DNA of 30,000 bases from positions 15,001-45,000 of the forward strand of contig CAUYUJ010019350.1 in NCBI GenBank assembly GCA_963575745.1, given 5' to 3'. Positions 10,636-20,760 of the stretch are shown one piece after another. A program made the translations under genes and the position numbers. The notes beneath the pieces are model-generated. The model did no database searches. It was not told the origin of the DNA and saw only the letters and a list, made by a program, of their open reading frames with translations. The DNA is from Prorocentrum cordatum. Lineage: Eukaryota; Sar; Dinophyceae; Prorocentrales; Prorocentraceae. Within the stretch, counting starts at the first letter, position 1, and the number at the start of each line of letters is the position of its first letter.

Positions 10636-12061
10636 GGTGGGGTTCCCTATAGGGCCACGAAACGCTGCCCTGGGTGCGGGAACCGCATGCGAACACCCCC
10701 ACTGGGGCCATCGGTGGAGCTCCCCATGGGGCCACGAAGCGCTGCCCTGGGTGGGGGAGAGCATGCGGGCACCCCCACTGGGGCATTCGGTGGAGCTCCC
10801 TATGGGGCCACGAAACGCTGCCCTGGGTGGGGGAGAGCATGCGGGCACCCCCACTGGGGCCTACGGTGGAGCTCCCCATGGGGCCACGAAACGCTGCCCT
10901 GGGTGGGGGAACCGCATGCGAGCATCCCCCACTGGGGCCTACGGTGGAGCTCCCTATGGGGCCACGAAACGCTGCCCTGGGTGGGGGAACCGCATGCGAG
11001 AGCAGCCACTGGGGCCTACGGTGGAGCTCCCTATGGGGCCACGAAACGCTGCCCTGGGTGGGAGAACCGCATGCGACCCCCCCCCCACTGGGGCCTACGG
11101 TGGAGCTCCCTATGGGGACACGAAACGCCGCCCTGGGCGGGGGAACCGCATGCGACCCCCCCCCCACTGGGGCCATCGGCGGAGCTCCCTATGGGGACAC
11201 GAAACACTGCCCTGGGTGTGGGAACCGCATGCGAACGAATTCCCCCACTGGGGCCTTCGGCGGGGCTCCCCATGGGGCTACGAAACGCTGCCCTGTGTGG
11301 GGGAACCGCATGCGACCCCCCCCCCCACTGGGGCCATCGGCGGAGCTCCCTATGGGGACACGAAAAGCTGCCCTGGGGGGGGAACCGCATGCGACCCCCC
11401 CCCCCCGGGGCCATCAGCGGAGCTTCCTATGGGGCCACGAAACGCTGCCCTGGGTAGGGGAGCCGCATGCGCCCCCCCCACACTGGGGCCATCGGCGGAA
11501 TTCCTTATGGGGGCTGCCCTGGGTGGGGGAACCGCATGCGACCCCCCCCCACTGGGGCCATCGGCGGAGCTCCCTATGGGGCCACGAAACGCTGCCCTGG
11601 GTGGGGGAACCGCATGCGACCCCCCCCACTGGGGCCATCGGCGGAGCTCCCTATGGAGACACGAAACGCTACCCTGGGTGGGGGAACCGCGTGCGACCCC
11701 CCACACTGGGGCCATCGGCGGAGCTCCCTATGGGGCCACGAAACGCTGCCCTGGGTGGGGGAACCGCATGCGACCCCCCCCCCTGGGGCCATCGGCGGAC
11801 CTCCCTACGGGGACACGAAACGCTGCCATGGGTGGGAGAACCGCATGCGACCCCCCCCCACACTGGGGCCATCGGTGGAGCTCCCTATGGGGACACGAAA
11901 CGCCGCCTTGGGTGGGGGAACCGCATGCGACCCCCCCCCCCACTGGGGCCATCGGCGGAGCTCCCTATGGGGACACGAAACGCTGCCATGGGTGGGGGAA
12001 CCGCATGCGACCCCCCCCCCACTGGGGCCTTCGGTGGAGCTCCCTATGGGGCTACGAAACG
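10636..12061. repeat. Large minisatellite, ~78 bp unit, 18 full copies
   Basis: The unit runs roughly: GGGGCCATCGG(C/T)GGAGCTCC, CTATGGGG(C/A)CACGAAACGC, TGCCCTGGGTGGGGGAACCG, CATGCGACCCCCCCCCCACT. The GCATGCG landmark recurs 18 times (one copy reads GCGTGCG) at 70-82 bp spacing from about 10685 to 12003, followed by a partial unit. Early units carry GCATGCGGGCACC or GAGCATCC variants; later ones carry long C runs of variable length. Each unit contains the palindromes GAGCTC and GCATGC in most copies. The unit lacks stop codons, so frames of 490 and 506 codons stay open on top of each other; C-run length changes shift the phase between units, which argues against coding. Confidence 0.95.
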
Positions 12062-12604
12062 TGTGAGAGGTGTGCCGAGAGCAGAGGCAAGGAGGGGGAG
12101 GAGGGATGAGGGAGGGGGCAGCGGGAGGAGGAGGAGGAGTGAACGCGGGGCACCGTCTCTTCAAAACGAGGACCCAACACTACAGGATGGTTAGGAAGAA
12201 AACGAACCAGCGAAGGGCGGAGGGACGGAAGAGACGGGGGAGGCCAGGAACAGGAGTGGGGCAGACGGCTCGTGCAGGCACGTCCCTGGAATCATCCGCA
12301 GAATGATCCCGCACGAGCATCGCCAAAACAGTGCTGGTCACATTCGCGCACGCATCCGTGGCTGCAGCTTTCCCCGCACAAACCTGTTGCTAGGCCTTCC
12401 TCGACACCAAAATCCATTCGCCTCGCGACGTGCTTTGCTTCTGGCCACTGCTATCAGGGTCATCCTCGTGTCAGCCTCCGGGGCGAGTCGGTGTTCACTC
12501 AAAACTTCCAGGAGGCACATGGGCGTGAGCACATGCGTGCATGTGGCGGCACTCTTAGGGGTTCTCTCCTATGCTGCAGCACTGGAAAGCCCTTGAGAGT
12601 TCGG
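12062..12604. other. No recognisable gene
   Basis: A purine-rich GGAGG segment to about 12145, then ordinary-looking sequence with no identifiable coding content. Confidence 0.5.
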
Positions 12605-12770
12605 GTCCGCCCGACCCGACTCGCCCGACCCGACCCGCCCGTTAGGGTCCGCCCGACCCGACCCGACCCGACCCGCCCGTTAGGGTTCTCGCATGCCAAG
12701 TGCGCACGCACCATACTTTAATGTCCCGCCCGCCCGACCCGACCCGCCCGTTAGGGTCCGCCCGAGTGCT
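12605..12770. repeat. CCGACCC / CCCGTTAGGGT repeat, locus 1
   Basis: CCCGA pentamers alternate with CGCCCGTTAGGGT. GTTAGGGT occurs at 12641-12648, 12679-12686 and 12750-12757, each preceded by CCGACCCGCCC. A related, more diverged array lies at 20520-20760. The TTAGGG core resembles telomeric repeats but is not in telomeric arrangement. Confidence 0.85.
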
Positions 12771-13359
12771 GCAGTCCTGGGTGCTGTCGTGCAGGGGCCG
12801 ACACGTGAAAATCTCAAGGGCCCAGAGAGAGCGGACGTCCCGAGAGATCAGACTGCCCGCGACGTCATATGCGAGCGGCATTTAGCAAACGTTCGGCATG
12901 TACCAGAAGACGCTCGGAAGTCAATCACGTGTGACAGGGGGGGGGACTTCTCAGAAGCCCTCGCGCCTTGCGATAAGCTTCGTTTGTGTTCGGGGAAGGC
13001 TCAGACAACTTCTTGGAAGGCCGGGGGGGCCTCCGGGCCCTCTGAGAAGGCCTTCTCCTTCTGACTTCCCCCCAGGCTCGCGGCCGAAACATCGGACTCC
13101 TGCAAAAAACACTGTGCGCTCTAGCCCTCGGCCAGCTAGCTGCAAGCGGGGACCAGCCGCCCCTTCCCTGCTGGAACGCGAGCAGCAGGCTCGAGGAGCA
13201 GGGGGCCGTTATCCCGGCTCCCCTCCTCTGCCCGCCCAGCTGCCTTCTCGTTCCCTCGGTGCCCTCCCCTCGCCCTTCCCCCTCCTCCCCTCACTTCTCC
13301 TCGCCTTCCCAACCCAACTCACAGCCATTCCCTCTCCCCCACCACCCTACCCATCCCAC
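12771..13359. other. No recognisable gene
   Basis: Mixed sequence turning C-rich and pyrimidine-rich after 13040; leads into family B copy 1. Confidence 0.5.
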
Positions 13360-13570
13360 CCCCCTGCCCCTACCTCTGAGGAGCAACGGTAGGGGGGACC
13401 GGCTCATGGGGGGCGAAGCACTGAGCTGGAGTCGACAATACATCGCCGATACACCGGCGATGAGCCCTCGATAGCGAATCCGCACGCTCCTGGGCGGGGG
13501 TGGGCTGTCAGGCCGCTGCCGGCGGTGCATGGGGGATTGGGGGTCGATGCGTCCCCCCTTGGGCCTTTTT
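13360..13570. repeat. Dispersed repeat family B, copy 1
   Basis: It aligns over about 200 bp with 25965-26190. Shared blocks are: CTGAGGAGCAACG; GAGCTGG(A/G)(G)TCG; ATACATC(G/A)CCGATA; GCACG(C/T)TCCTGGGCGGGG; TGGGCTGTCA; and GGGGGTCGA. The copies differ by scattered substitutions. Confidence 0.7.
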
Positions 13571-13974
13571 CCCCCTTTGCGTTGCCCCTGACCCTCTCTC
13601 CCCCCCGCCTCACCTCCCCGCCCACCACTTTGCTCCCCTTCCCCACTCGGTCCTGCGCGGCGTCCTCGTTCTCCGACTCCGACTCCGACGAGGCCGAAGA
13701 GGACGAGGACGAGGATGCAGAGGCCTGCGGGGCGGGGATGGAGGTGGCGAGAGGCGGAGGGAGGGAAGGAGGGAGCGCACCGTCGGCATGATCTCGTCCC
13801 TCAGGGCTGAGGGGGAACGTTAGGAGAGGACTCGGATCCGTTCCAGGTTGCAGGTTGCAGGATCTACGCACTGTCAGAAACCAACGCCAGGGTCGTCGCG
13901 ATACGAACCTGCCGTCCTCCCCGAGCCTGGATCCTCTAACTTCAACAGCGGCAGAGCAGAGGTGGATGAGGGTT
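13571..13974. other. No recognisable gene
   Basis: A C-rich stretch, then GACTCCGACGAGG-type triplets near 13670-13715 that encode Ser/Asp/Glu or Ser runs depending on frame. No domain is seen. Confidence 0.5.
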
Positions 13975-14192
13975 CGGAGTCCCGAAACGGTGCGGTGACA
14001 GACCGTGCGGTAACCTCGAACTCCCCCAAGACCTCACCGCACGGTCCGTCACCGCACGGTTTTGGGACCTCGGAGGCCCCTGTCGCCCGAGACATCCTCG
14101 GAAAGGGACTCGAGTCCCAAAACCGTGCGGTGACCCCGAATCCCCACCGACTCACCACACGGTGTGGTCATCACACCGTTTGGGGGCCCCCG
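13975..14192. repeat. Cluster of ACCGTGCGGT/ACCGCACGGT inverted repeats
   Basis: A 21 bp perfect inverted repeat joins 14048-14068 with 14114-14134 (core ACCGCACGGTTTTGGGAC and its complement). A near copy of the right arm lies at 13978-14001. Further half-sites ACCGTGCGGT and ACCGCACGGT lie between, and a near-palindrome ACCACACGGTGTGGT spans 14155-14169. Alternative hairpins are possible. No gene is seen across it. Confidence 0.75.
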
Positions 14193-14221
14193 AGAGGGGC
14201 AACGAGAAGCGGGGACCGGCA

Positions 14222-14350
14222 CGGGGGGGGGAGGGGGGGCCATCGACGCGGCACCGGCGACACCTCGCCGACAAACCGGCGACAGCTCCCCGCTGTCAGA
14301 GCCGCACGCTCCTGGGCAGGCTGGGGCTGGCAGGACCCCTCTCGGCGAGC
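14222..14350. repeat. Dispersed repeat family B, copy 2 (diverged)
   Basis: It shares the pattern CATCGACGCGGCACCGGCGA, CACCTCGCCGA, ACCGGCGA and GCACGCTCCTGGGCAGG with the other copies, but is more diverged and GC-enriched. Confidence 0.5.
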
Positions 14351-15279
14351 ACGGGGCGACGCACCCCCCCCACGCCGCTTCCCCCCCGACCCCTGCCCCT
14401 GAGCGGAGGGGCGCGGTTGCGAGCGACGGGGCCGAGGGGCAGCGCGGGGGCGCCCCTTGGCCTGCCAGCAGGGCGGCGGGGAGGGGGGGGCACAGGCGCG
14501 CGCGGCCCCCTCGCCGGGGGCGCCTCCTCGCTCCCGCGGGTGGTCGGCGCCCGAGCGCGGCCGCGGCCACGTGGGCCCTCGCGGCGGCCCGCGAGGGCGG
14601 GCCGGCGCGGAGCTCTCGGCGAGGTCGTGGGGCGCAGGCCAGCACCGCTCGGGCGCAGCAGGTGCCCGTGCAGTCGTCGGCGGCGTCCGAGAGACGGCTC
14701 GAGAGGCCCCCCGCGCTTGGCCCGCCGAGAGGCGAAGAGAACATGCACGCGGCCGAGCGAGGCCGAGGGGCAGGGGGGTCGAGGGCCCGATGGAGGGTGG
14801 GCTGCCCGAGCTCCGAGGGACGAGACGCGGCGTAGGAGCACAGTCTCGCGGAGCTCCTCGCCGAGTTCTCGGATGACCTTCCTGTTTCTCTGCCACAGCC
14901 CAAGAGGCCTTAGGCTTCAGCTGCTTCTGCACGACGTTGCAACAAGGGCAGCGGCCTCCCGGGAAGCCTCGTCTTGGATCGTCTCGTCTCTGGGCCCCTC
15001 CGGGGGCCAGCGCCGATCCAAGAAATCCGCGCGGAGCTCCCAGGAATTCTGCATGTGCTGTCTTGTTCGTTCTTCGAAGGCTGCCGGCCGCCTTTTTGCT
15101 GGACAGATCTCGCAAGCCCTCCGCCGCCTCAAGCGGTGAGCGATAGCAGGCGCGAGCGGCGCCGACCTCGACCCGGGGCGGCCGCCGCGGCAGGGGGGTT
15201 CAGGATGGGCCTAGCCAGGGAGCAGTGGATACGTACAGATTTCGTCGCCCGAGGGGTGGGGAAGGGGCTCGGGGCGATC
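14351..15279. other. Very GC-rich region without a recognisable gene
   Basis: Frames of 325 codons (plus, 14162-15139) and 314 codons (minus, 14171-15115) overlap almost completely. Both are rich in Arg, Ala, Gly and Pro, as expected of GC-rich DNA with few stops. A minus-strand peptide near 15080-14920 (EERTRQHMQNSWELRADFLD) looks less random but has no recognised family. Confidence 0.5.
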
Positions 15280-15345
15280 GCGCGAGCGGCGGGCGGCGCG
15301 GCAGCAGCGCGGCACCGGCGCGGCAGCGGCGCGGCAGCGGGGCCG
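15280..15345. repeat. GCGGCA-rich short tandem repeat
   Basis: Imperfect repeats of GCGGCAGCGGC and GGCGCGGCA type. They keep alanine/arginine-rich frames open on both strands. Confidence 0.7.
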
Positions 15346-15388
15346 CGCGCCTGGTTGCCAGCCTCCTCCGACCCGCTGTCGTGGTCCT

Positions 15389-15558
15389 CGCGGGATCGGG
15401 GCGATATGGTTTTGTCGAGCCAGCGGGTCTTGCCTCGGTTTCGGCGCCCATGGGGGCCTTCATCGGGCCTCGGGCGCGGGATCGGGACGGCATGATTTTG
15501 TCGAGCACACGGGTTTTGCCTCGATTTCGGCGCCCGGGGGCCTTCATCGAGCCCGAGG
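15389..15558. repeat. 86 bp tandem duplication
   Basis: Two units, 15389-15474 and 15475-15558, share CGCGGGATCGGG, TTTTGTCGAGC, GGGT(C/T)TTGCCTCG, TTTCGGCGCCC and GGGGGCCTTCATCG. The offset is 86 bp, so any frame would be disrupted; it is not a protein repeat. Confidence 0.85.
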
Positions 15559-16074
15559 GCCCTCAGGAGCGGATCCGGGGCGAAAAAAACACCCTGGGGA
15601 AGCGGTCGGGACTTCCAGGGTGCGAGTTCGAATCAAAGATATCGGCGCCTTGTCGCCCCATGCGCAGGTCGAAGCATGGCCGCGAGAGCATGGGTCAAGA
15701 GCATGGGCCGCTTCCCTTCGCCCCGCGGCCGCAGGGCCCGATGGACGGGCACCCAGCACGAGGGGAGTTTCAAGGTGGATCGCCCCAACACACAAAGCAG
15801 AAGGGCCCCCATCCAAGACCGAAGCTGCTCTTAATCCAGACCGTCCCGCAGAGCCCGAAGCATCAGGGGTGAAAGGCTTCGGTCTCCAGGCTAGGGGCCG
15901 AAGGTCTCCAACCGCTATTTTCGTCGCAGGCGTCGGCCTCCCTGGGTGACTAGAAACGCCGACATCCCAGGCGGTCGTCGAAACATGACACACAAGAGGC
16001 CAGGACCCCGAGCTCGGAGATCTCCCAGCTTGGACGTCGATGACCGCAGGGCTGTCGCTCGCGGCTCTACATAG
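15559..16074. other. No recognisable gene
   Basis: Overlapping frames on both strands, none with known motifs. A tRNA B-box-like GAGTTCGAATC at 15622-15632 lacks a pairing T-arm and an A box. Confidence 0.45.
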
Positions 16075-16308
16075 AGAAATATACTCTATACACTGGTTTT
16101 TGTTTCGGACCTGTGCTGACACTTGTACAGGGAAGCGGATCCTGGTGTATTCGGGATCCTGGTGTATACATGTTTCGTTGTTTTCCTGGGAAAACGGGAA
16201 CACAAGTATACACCACACAACCCCGACGTCGCCCCCGACCACCAAAAAGTCATCGGATTAGAAAACAGCCCGCCACTTGTAATGTAGATGCTCCGGTTTT
16301 CGACTACA
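16075..16308. repeat. Dispersed repeat family A, copy 2
   Basis: This is the second copy of the ~230 bp repeat, in the same orientation as 1160-1389, with substitutions and small indels. It lies about 170 bp beyond the last recognisable part of the retroelement relic, so it may have inserted into it. No clear terminal duplication was found by eye. Confidence 0.75.
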
Positions 16309-16479
16309 TTTATTTCGAGGGATGGGGGACATGGCCTTGGGGCACTCCGCTGCCCCAGAGGGGGCCCAAAGATTGGCGACGGATCTAGCAAGTCCCCCAA
16401 GCTCGCTACGCACCCCCCGCTCAGACCCGGTCGGTTACACGGAGGGGCGACCCCGAGCAGGAGTGAGCTTTGGCGCGCG

Positions 16480-17640
16480 ACTTGCCAATCATTGCATGTG
16501 GTCACACTTGGCAATCTCGGAGTCGTGCCCGAAGCAGATCTCCTCGCCGCCCGGCGTCTGCGAGGCGGCCCCCCGCCCTGGTCGGATGCCCGGCGGCCTC
16601 CTTGGCGCGCCCTGTCCTTGCGCGCCTGTTGCAGTAAACTGAGCCTGCGATGGCGCGGCTGCCGATGCGGCCGCGGAGGACTGCAGCGGGCCGCCTGGCC
16701 GACGAGGGTCGGCGGGGCCGCGAAGCGGCGCTCCTCGACCACCGAGTCGCCCATCGCCCTCCGGAGCGCCGCCTGGAACGGCACGCGCTCATGCTGCGCC
16801 AGCTGCCAGGACTTCTCGCACACTCGCACTGCAGCACCTGGTTTCAAGGTGGGCGCGCGGCCACCCCGCCCCGCGCGCTCCGCGACACGAGTTAAAAGAC
16901 GCGCCCCCCTAGCACGCGGTCCAGACGCCCAGTGCCGCTTCGGGCCCCCACCCTGCAACTCCTGCCTGTTCGCGTGGAACTGACCGAGAACGATCGCACC
17001 TGCGCCCAAAAGCACCATGAGTTTCGGCAGCGCGCCCGGCACGGCGGGGGCTCGACCTCGACGGCCGCGGCCCCCCTGAACTGCATCGTCCCTGAACTGG
17101 ACCAAACCCAGATCGGGAAGTCGGAGTCGTCGCCCTCCTCGGCTGAGGCTGCGCCGCGAGCGCATCCGCCTCGAGGCTTTCCCGCTCTATCTCTGTCTGC
17201 CCGATCTCGACGCAGGACTTTCCTGACACCTGGCCCTCCTCGAGCTTCCAGAATGCCTACTCCAAATCCAGCCCCATCGCCTGGTGGTCGGCAACGCTCA
17301 GCGGCATGACCCCCTGGCGCGCGTCGGCCTCGCCTTCGATCTTCTGACGCCGCTAGATGCGAGTGCGCGCCGCCTGCCACGCGCGCGCCAGCGCGGCCGA
17401 CTTCGCGGGGGGGCCCACCTGGGCTTCCGCGCCCGGTTCGAGCGCACCCTCGGCGAACGCCCCGACGTCGCCGCCCGAGTTCATCAATCGGCGAACTTCC
17501 CCGCGCCCACCACCCCGAAGGAGCGCGGCGGCGCCCGCGCGCTCGGCGGAAGGCCGCCCTTCGCGAGGACGAAGCGCAAGTCCAAATTCGGCAGTTTGAG
17601 CACATCCCCCTGCTCAACCTGCGCGACTGCCCTCGGCGGC
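16480..17640 (-). pseudogene. Decayed retroelement N-terminal protein (CCCH-finger type)
   Basis: Minus-strand fragments resemble the N-terminal part of a dinoflagellate retroelement-associated protein that I recall from many assemblies. In order they include: LMNSGGDVGAFAEGALEPGA; a helical stretch ALARAWQAARTRI; FWKLEEGQVSGKSCVEIGQT; ALPKLMVLLGAGAIVLGQF; FQAALRRAMGDSVVEERRF; and near 16560-16490 TPGGEEICFGHDSEIAKC, which fits the start of the family's CCCH zinc-finger region. Two in-frame TAG codons (plus-strand 17353-17355 and 17257-17259) and several frameshifts break it. No reverse transcriptase follows: about 170 bp further on lies a family A dispersed repeat. It sits downstream of the recombinase-like relic in the same orientation; whether they formed one element is unknown. 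In relatives the protein lies before a reverse-transcriptase region (recalled). Confidence 0.55.
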
Positions 17641-18179
17641 GCCCCGCCCAGCCGCCCCTCGCACCGGGTCGCGCCGGCGACGCCGAGGGCCAGACGGGGC
17701 TGCACTGGAGACCACGCGGGCCTCAGTCCAAACCCCGCGAGCTGAACGGTTGAGGACCGAGCAACAGTTTCCCTGGCCAGACAGAACATCGGCGACGCGA
17801 AGCGCGGCCCCGAAGCCACGCCCGTCTGCCATCGAACCCTTCTCAACGGGGCGGCACCCACTCCCGCCAAGGCCCCCCCTCCGCCCGCGGCGGGCGGGGA
17901 TCCGCGAGCGGGGCGGACGTCGTCGCCGCGGGGGGCGCCCACCGGTCGACGGCGCTTCGGGCCAGCCCCGCGGGCGAGCGGCAGGTTTCCACCTGGGCGC
18001 GGCCCACCTCTGCCGAGTCCGGACTGTCTCTGGTCATGCGGGCACGGGCGCTGCGGCGGGCGCCCAGTCAGCGCGCGGGCGTGGCCCTGACCCGCTCGTG
18101 CTTGAGCGGCGCAGGCGCCCGTTTCGATGGGTCGCGCGGGGCCCCATCCGCTGCCGGCGCCCTCGCGGCTGCTCCGTCA
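17641..18179. other. GC-rich spacer between the two mobile-element relics
   Basis: No segment here could be matched to either relic with any confidence. Minus-strand peptides such as LKLPNLDLRFVLAKGG (just before the downstream relic) may be more of its decayed N-terminus. Very high GC keeps several frames open. Confidence 0.4.
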
Positions 18180-20260
18180 GGGAGGCGGGGGCCGGCGTGC
18201 TCCTGTCATGGGGGCCACGTGGAGCCCGGCGCCGCTGCGGCCACCCCCAGGACGGCCCCCTCGACGGCCCCTTCCGACCTGTCGAAACTGACGGCGCAGC
18301 GACGAGCTGCCCGAGTCGTCGTGCTCGATCTCGTCGGCCACCTTCGCCATCTCGGCCGAAATGAGGCGCGAGCACGTCTGGCAGACCACGCCATAATCTA
18401 TCGGGCCCGGCAATCCGCCGAAGTAGGTCGAGCTCAGCGGCGACCTGCCAATCGCCCAGTCACAGCCCCCGACCTCGCGGAGACTGGCCACCTTGCGCTT
18501 CTTCGTGCGCACGACGAGGCAGCTGCCGACCTCCCAGGTGCCCCTTATCTCGAATGGAGGGCTTCTTCTCTCCATCGCCGCCCTGGACGTTCGCCCACCT
18601 GCCCTCGCTAGCACCGCCACGTCCGCGATCCGCCTTCGGCACTCCGCGGGGGCGCCGCCGCCACCTCCGGCGGCGCGACGCCATCCGCCCCCCCATCTTC
18701 CACGGCGGCCTCCGGGGTCGCTGCCCCGCCCGGCCCGCGCTCGCAGTCCTGGGGGGCCGTCGCCAACCCGCCAGCGCAGGCCTCGAGAGCCGCGTTGGTC
18801 TCGGCTGCCACGCCCGCCGTTCCCTGCACCGAGAAATTATTCCTCGGCACCCGCCAGTTCGCCTGATCCGAGACGGCCGCTGACTCGCCCAGCGCCACGC
18901 AGGACTTACCCAAACGCAGCACGCCCGCGAAATGCCGCCGAAGCTCGGCAACGACCGCGCGGCATGTCCTCGCGCAGGTGCCCACCCTCCGGCGACCACC
19001 TGCCCAAGTAGCCGCGGTCGCTCATCAGGGCCCCCAGTGCCGCCATGACCGAAGGGAACGTCGCCCGCCCCGAATGCTCTGTCCAAAATCCCACGACCCC
19101 CATCGGAGAGGAGGAGCTCGACTTCCTCCCCTGTGCACGCCGCTGGCTTTAGGACTCCTGACCCGCTGCCGGTGTCTCGGCAAACCCGGCGGGTTCGCGG
19201 ACTACCACCAGCCCCGCGTCGTCGCACAAATTCGCCATCTCCTGCCACAGATCGAAGCCCGTCTGGATCCACGCTGGGTCCAGCATGCAGCACTCGCAGG
19301 ATACCACGAGCGGCAGCTCTGGCATCTTGCGCCCTGCTCCCCTAGTCTTCGCGCGCCCCAGCCTGGCCGTCAGCACTGCAACCACGAAAGGGAGGCGCTG
19401 CGGCGGGAGCCAGCCGCGGTCGTCGCAGCGCAGAACCGCCCACACCTTGACGAGGCAAAGCCATGCCACCCCGCGCAGGCACGGCGCGAGGCCGTCGTCC
19501 AGCACAAATGCCCCCATGAACGCGCTGGAGAAACGCGCTGCCCTCGTCGTCTGCCCTCCGCCGACGCCGATGAGCACCTCCACGTTCGCGACGACCTGCT
19601 GCGCGTCCGGTCGAGCGGATAGCCTGTCGCTCGCATCGACACCTGCTACCCGCTCCGTTTACATCAAGGCGCGTACGGTCAGGCGGGCCACGGGGCCCAG
19701 TGCGCGCGCAAGAGCCACCTGCACATCGTCTCAATGGCCCGCACGTGCGACCTCACCGTGTTAATCCGTGCGCGGCCCGCGATGCCGTCCTTCGCCCGCC
19801 CTGGATCCACGCAAACCTGCGCCGCCTCGAGGGAGGGCGCCCCATCTCCTCGAGCAGCACACTCTGGCGAGGCTTCCACCGAGCCCACTCCTGCACCTCC
19901 AGCCCGCGATGGCTTTCCTCCGCGGCCGCGCGGCACTTCCGCGCGAAACGAACCCCGCCATCGCACGGGCCCCCGGCGGCGGCGGGGCCTCGGCCGTGCC
20001 TCGGTCGTCCGTCAATCGGAGGCACGCCGCGGCGTCTTCCAGCATGGCCCGCTCAGGCCAGCCATGACACGCCCTCAGGCGCTTCTGCACGGGCCCCTCA
20101 GCCACGGCCCGACCAAGGAACTCTTTCAGCGGCTGCCGCGCTTCCTCCACGCTGAAGTCCGCGGCCTCTGCCACCTGCACGAGAATTCCCTTCGAACTCG
20201 GCCTCCTCCGCCTGCTGCGCGAGGCGCGGGCCGAGGAAACCGTACTCATCTAGCACCTTG
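18180..20260 (-). pseudogene. Decayed tyrosine-recombinase-like mobile-element gene
   Basis: Read on the minus strand, fragments in shifting frames follow the order of a tyrosine-recombinase-like protein that I recall as very abundant in dinoflagellate genomes. They are: a core-binding helix region with INTVRSHVRAIETMCRWLL (about 19770-19700); LRGVAWLCLVKVWAVLRCDD (about 19478-19416), whose LRCDD Arg fits catalytic Arg I; AKTRGAGRKMPELPLVVS; FWTEHSGR (HxxR box, about 19088-19065); LGRWSPEGG (about 19007-18981); ARTCRAVVAELRRHF (about 18973-18929); and a C-terminal cysteine-containing segment with TKKRKVASLREVGGC (about 18510-18460). At least three frameshifts and several in-frame stops break it, and the segment after the helix region appears deleted. 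The expected catalytic Tyr positions read Cys. The upstream peptide at 20415-20250 cannot be assigned. It is non-functional as it stands. Family identity rests on recall and needs a profile search. Confidence 0.65.
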
Positions 20261-20519
20261 CTGACCCCCCGCCGCTCTGCGTCGAGGGCGCACGGCCCAA
20301 ATGCCAGCATCTGCGCACAACTGGTGTTCAAAACCGGCCAAGCGTCTGAGCCCAAGTAGCCACAGGCACCGGGCAGAGCGAGGGGACACACATTCGGGTT
20401 GGCACACGGGGGCATGCTACAAAAAAAACGTTGCTTTATCTACACGACTTACAATGTTGGGGGATATCGAACTGAAGACGCAACAAAAAATGCAAACTGT
20501 CTCTTCAACTTGAACCAAG

Positions 20520-20760
20520 CCCGCTAGGGTCCGCGCGCGTGACCTGCCCGTCAGTGCCCGCCCTTTCGCCTGCTTGGAAGCCCGCCCGTCCGCGTTTATG
20601 TCCCGCCCGACACGCCCGTCGTAGGGTCTGCCCGTTCGCTTGGTTGGAATCCCGCCTGCCCGCTGTTCTGGCCCGCGCGCCCGACCCGCTAGTTAGGGTC
20701 CGTCTAACCGCCCCGCCCGTTGGGTGCGCCCGCCCGACCCGCCCATGATGGTCCGAGTGC
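20520..20760. repeat. CCCGCCCG / TAGGGT repeat, locus 2
   Basis: A degenerate relative of the array at 12605-12770, with CTAGGGTCCG, GTAGGGTCTG, GTTAGGGTCCG and GTTGGGTGCG, each preceded by a CCCG-rich block. It lies just after the upstream (20.4 kb) side of the recombinase-like relic. Confidence 0.7.

Noticed and set aside
10637-12194. Overlapping frames of 490 and 506 codons, plus strand
   Set aside because: They come from a minisatellite unit that lacks stops; unit length is not kept a multiple of three, so successive units switch frame, and several frames are open at once.
14162-15139. 325-codon plus frame and 314-codon minus frame
   Set aside because: Very GC-rich DNA with few stops; frames overlap on opposite strands and show no domain or conserved motif.
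15618-15640. GAGTTCGAATC, resembling a tRNA B box
   Set aside because: The adjacent bases do not pair as a T-arm and there is no A box or acceptor stem upstream.
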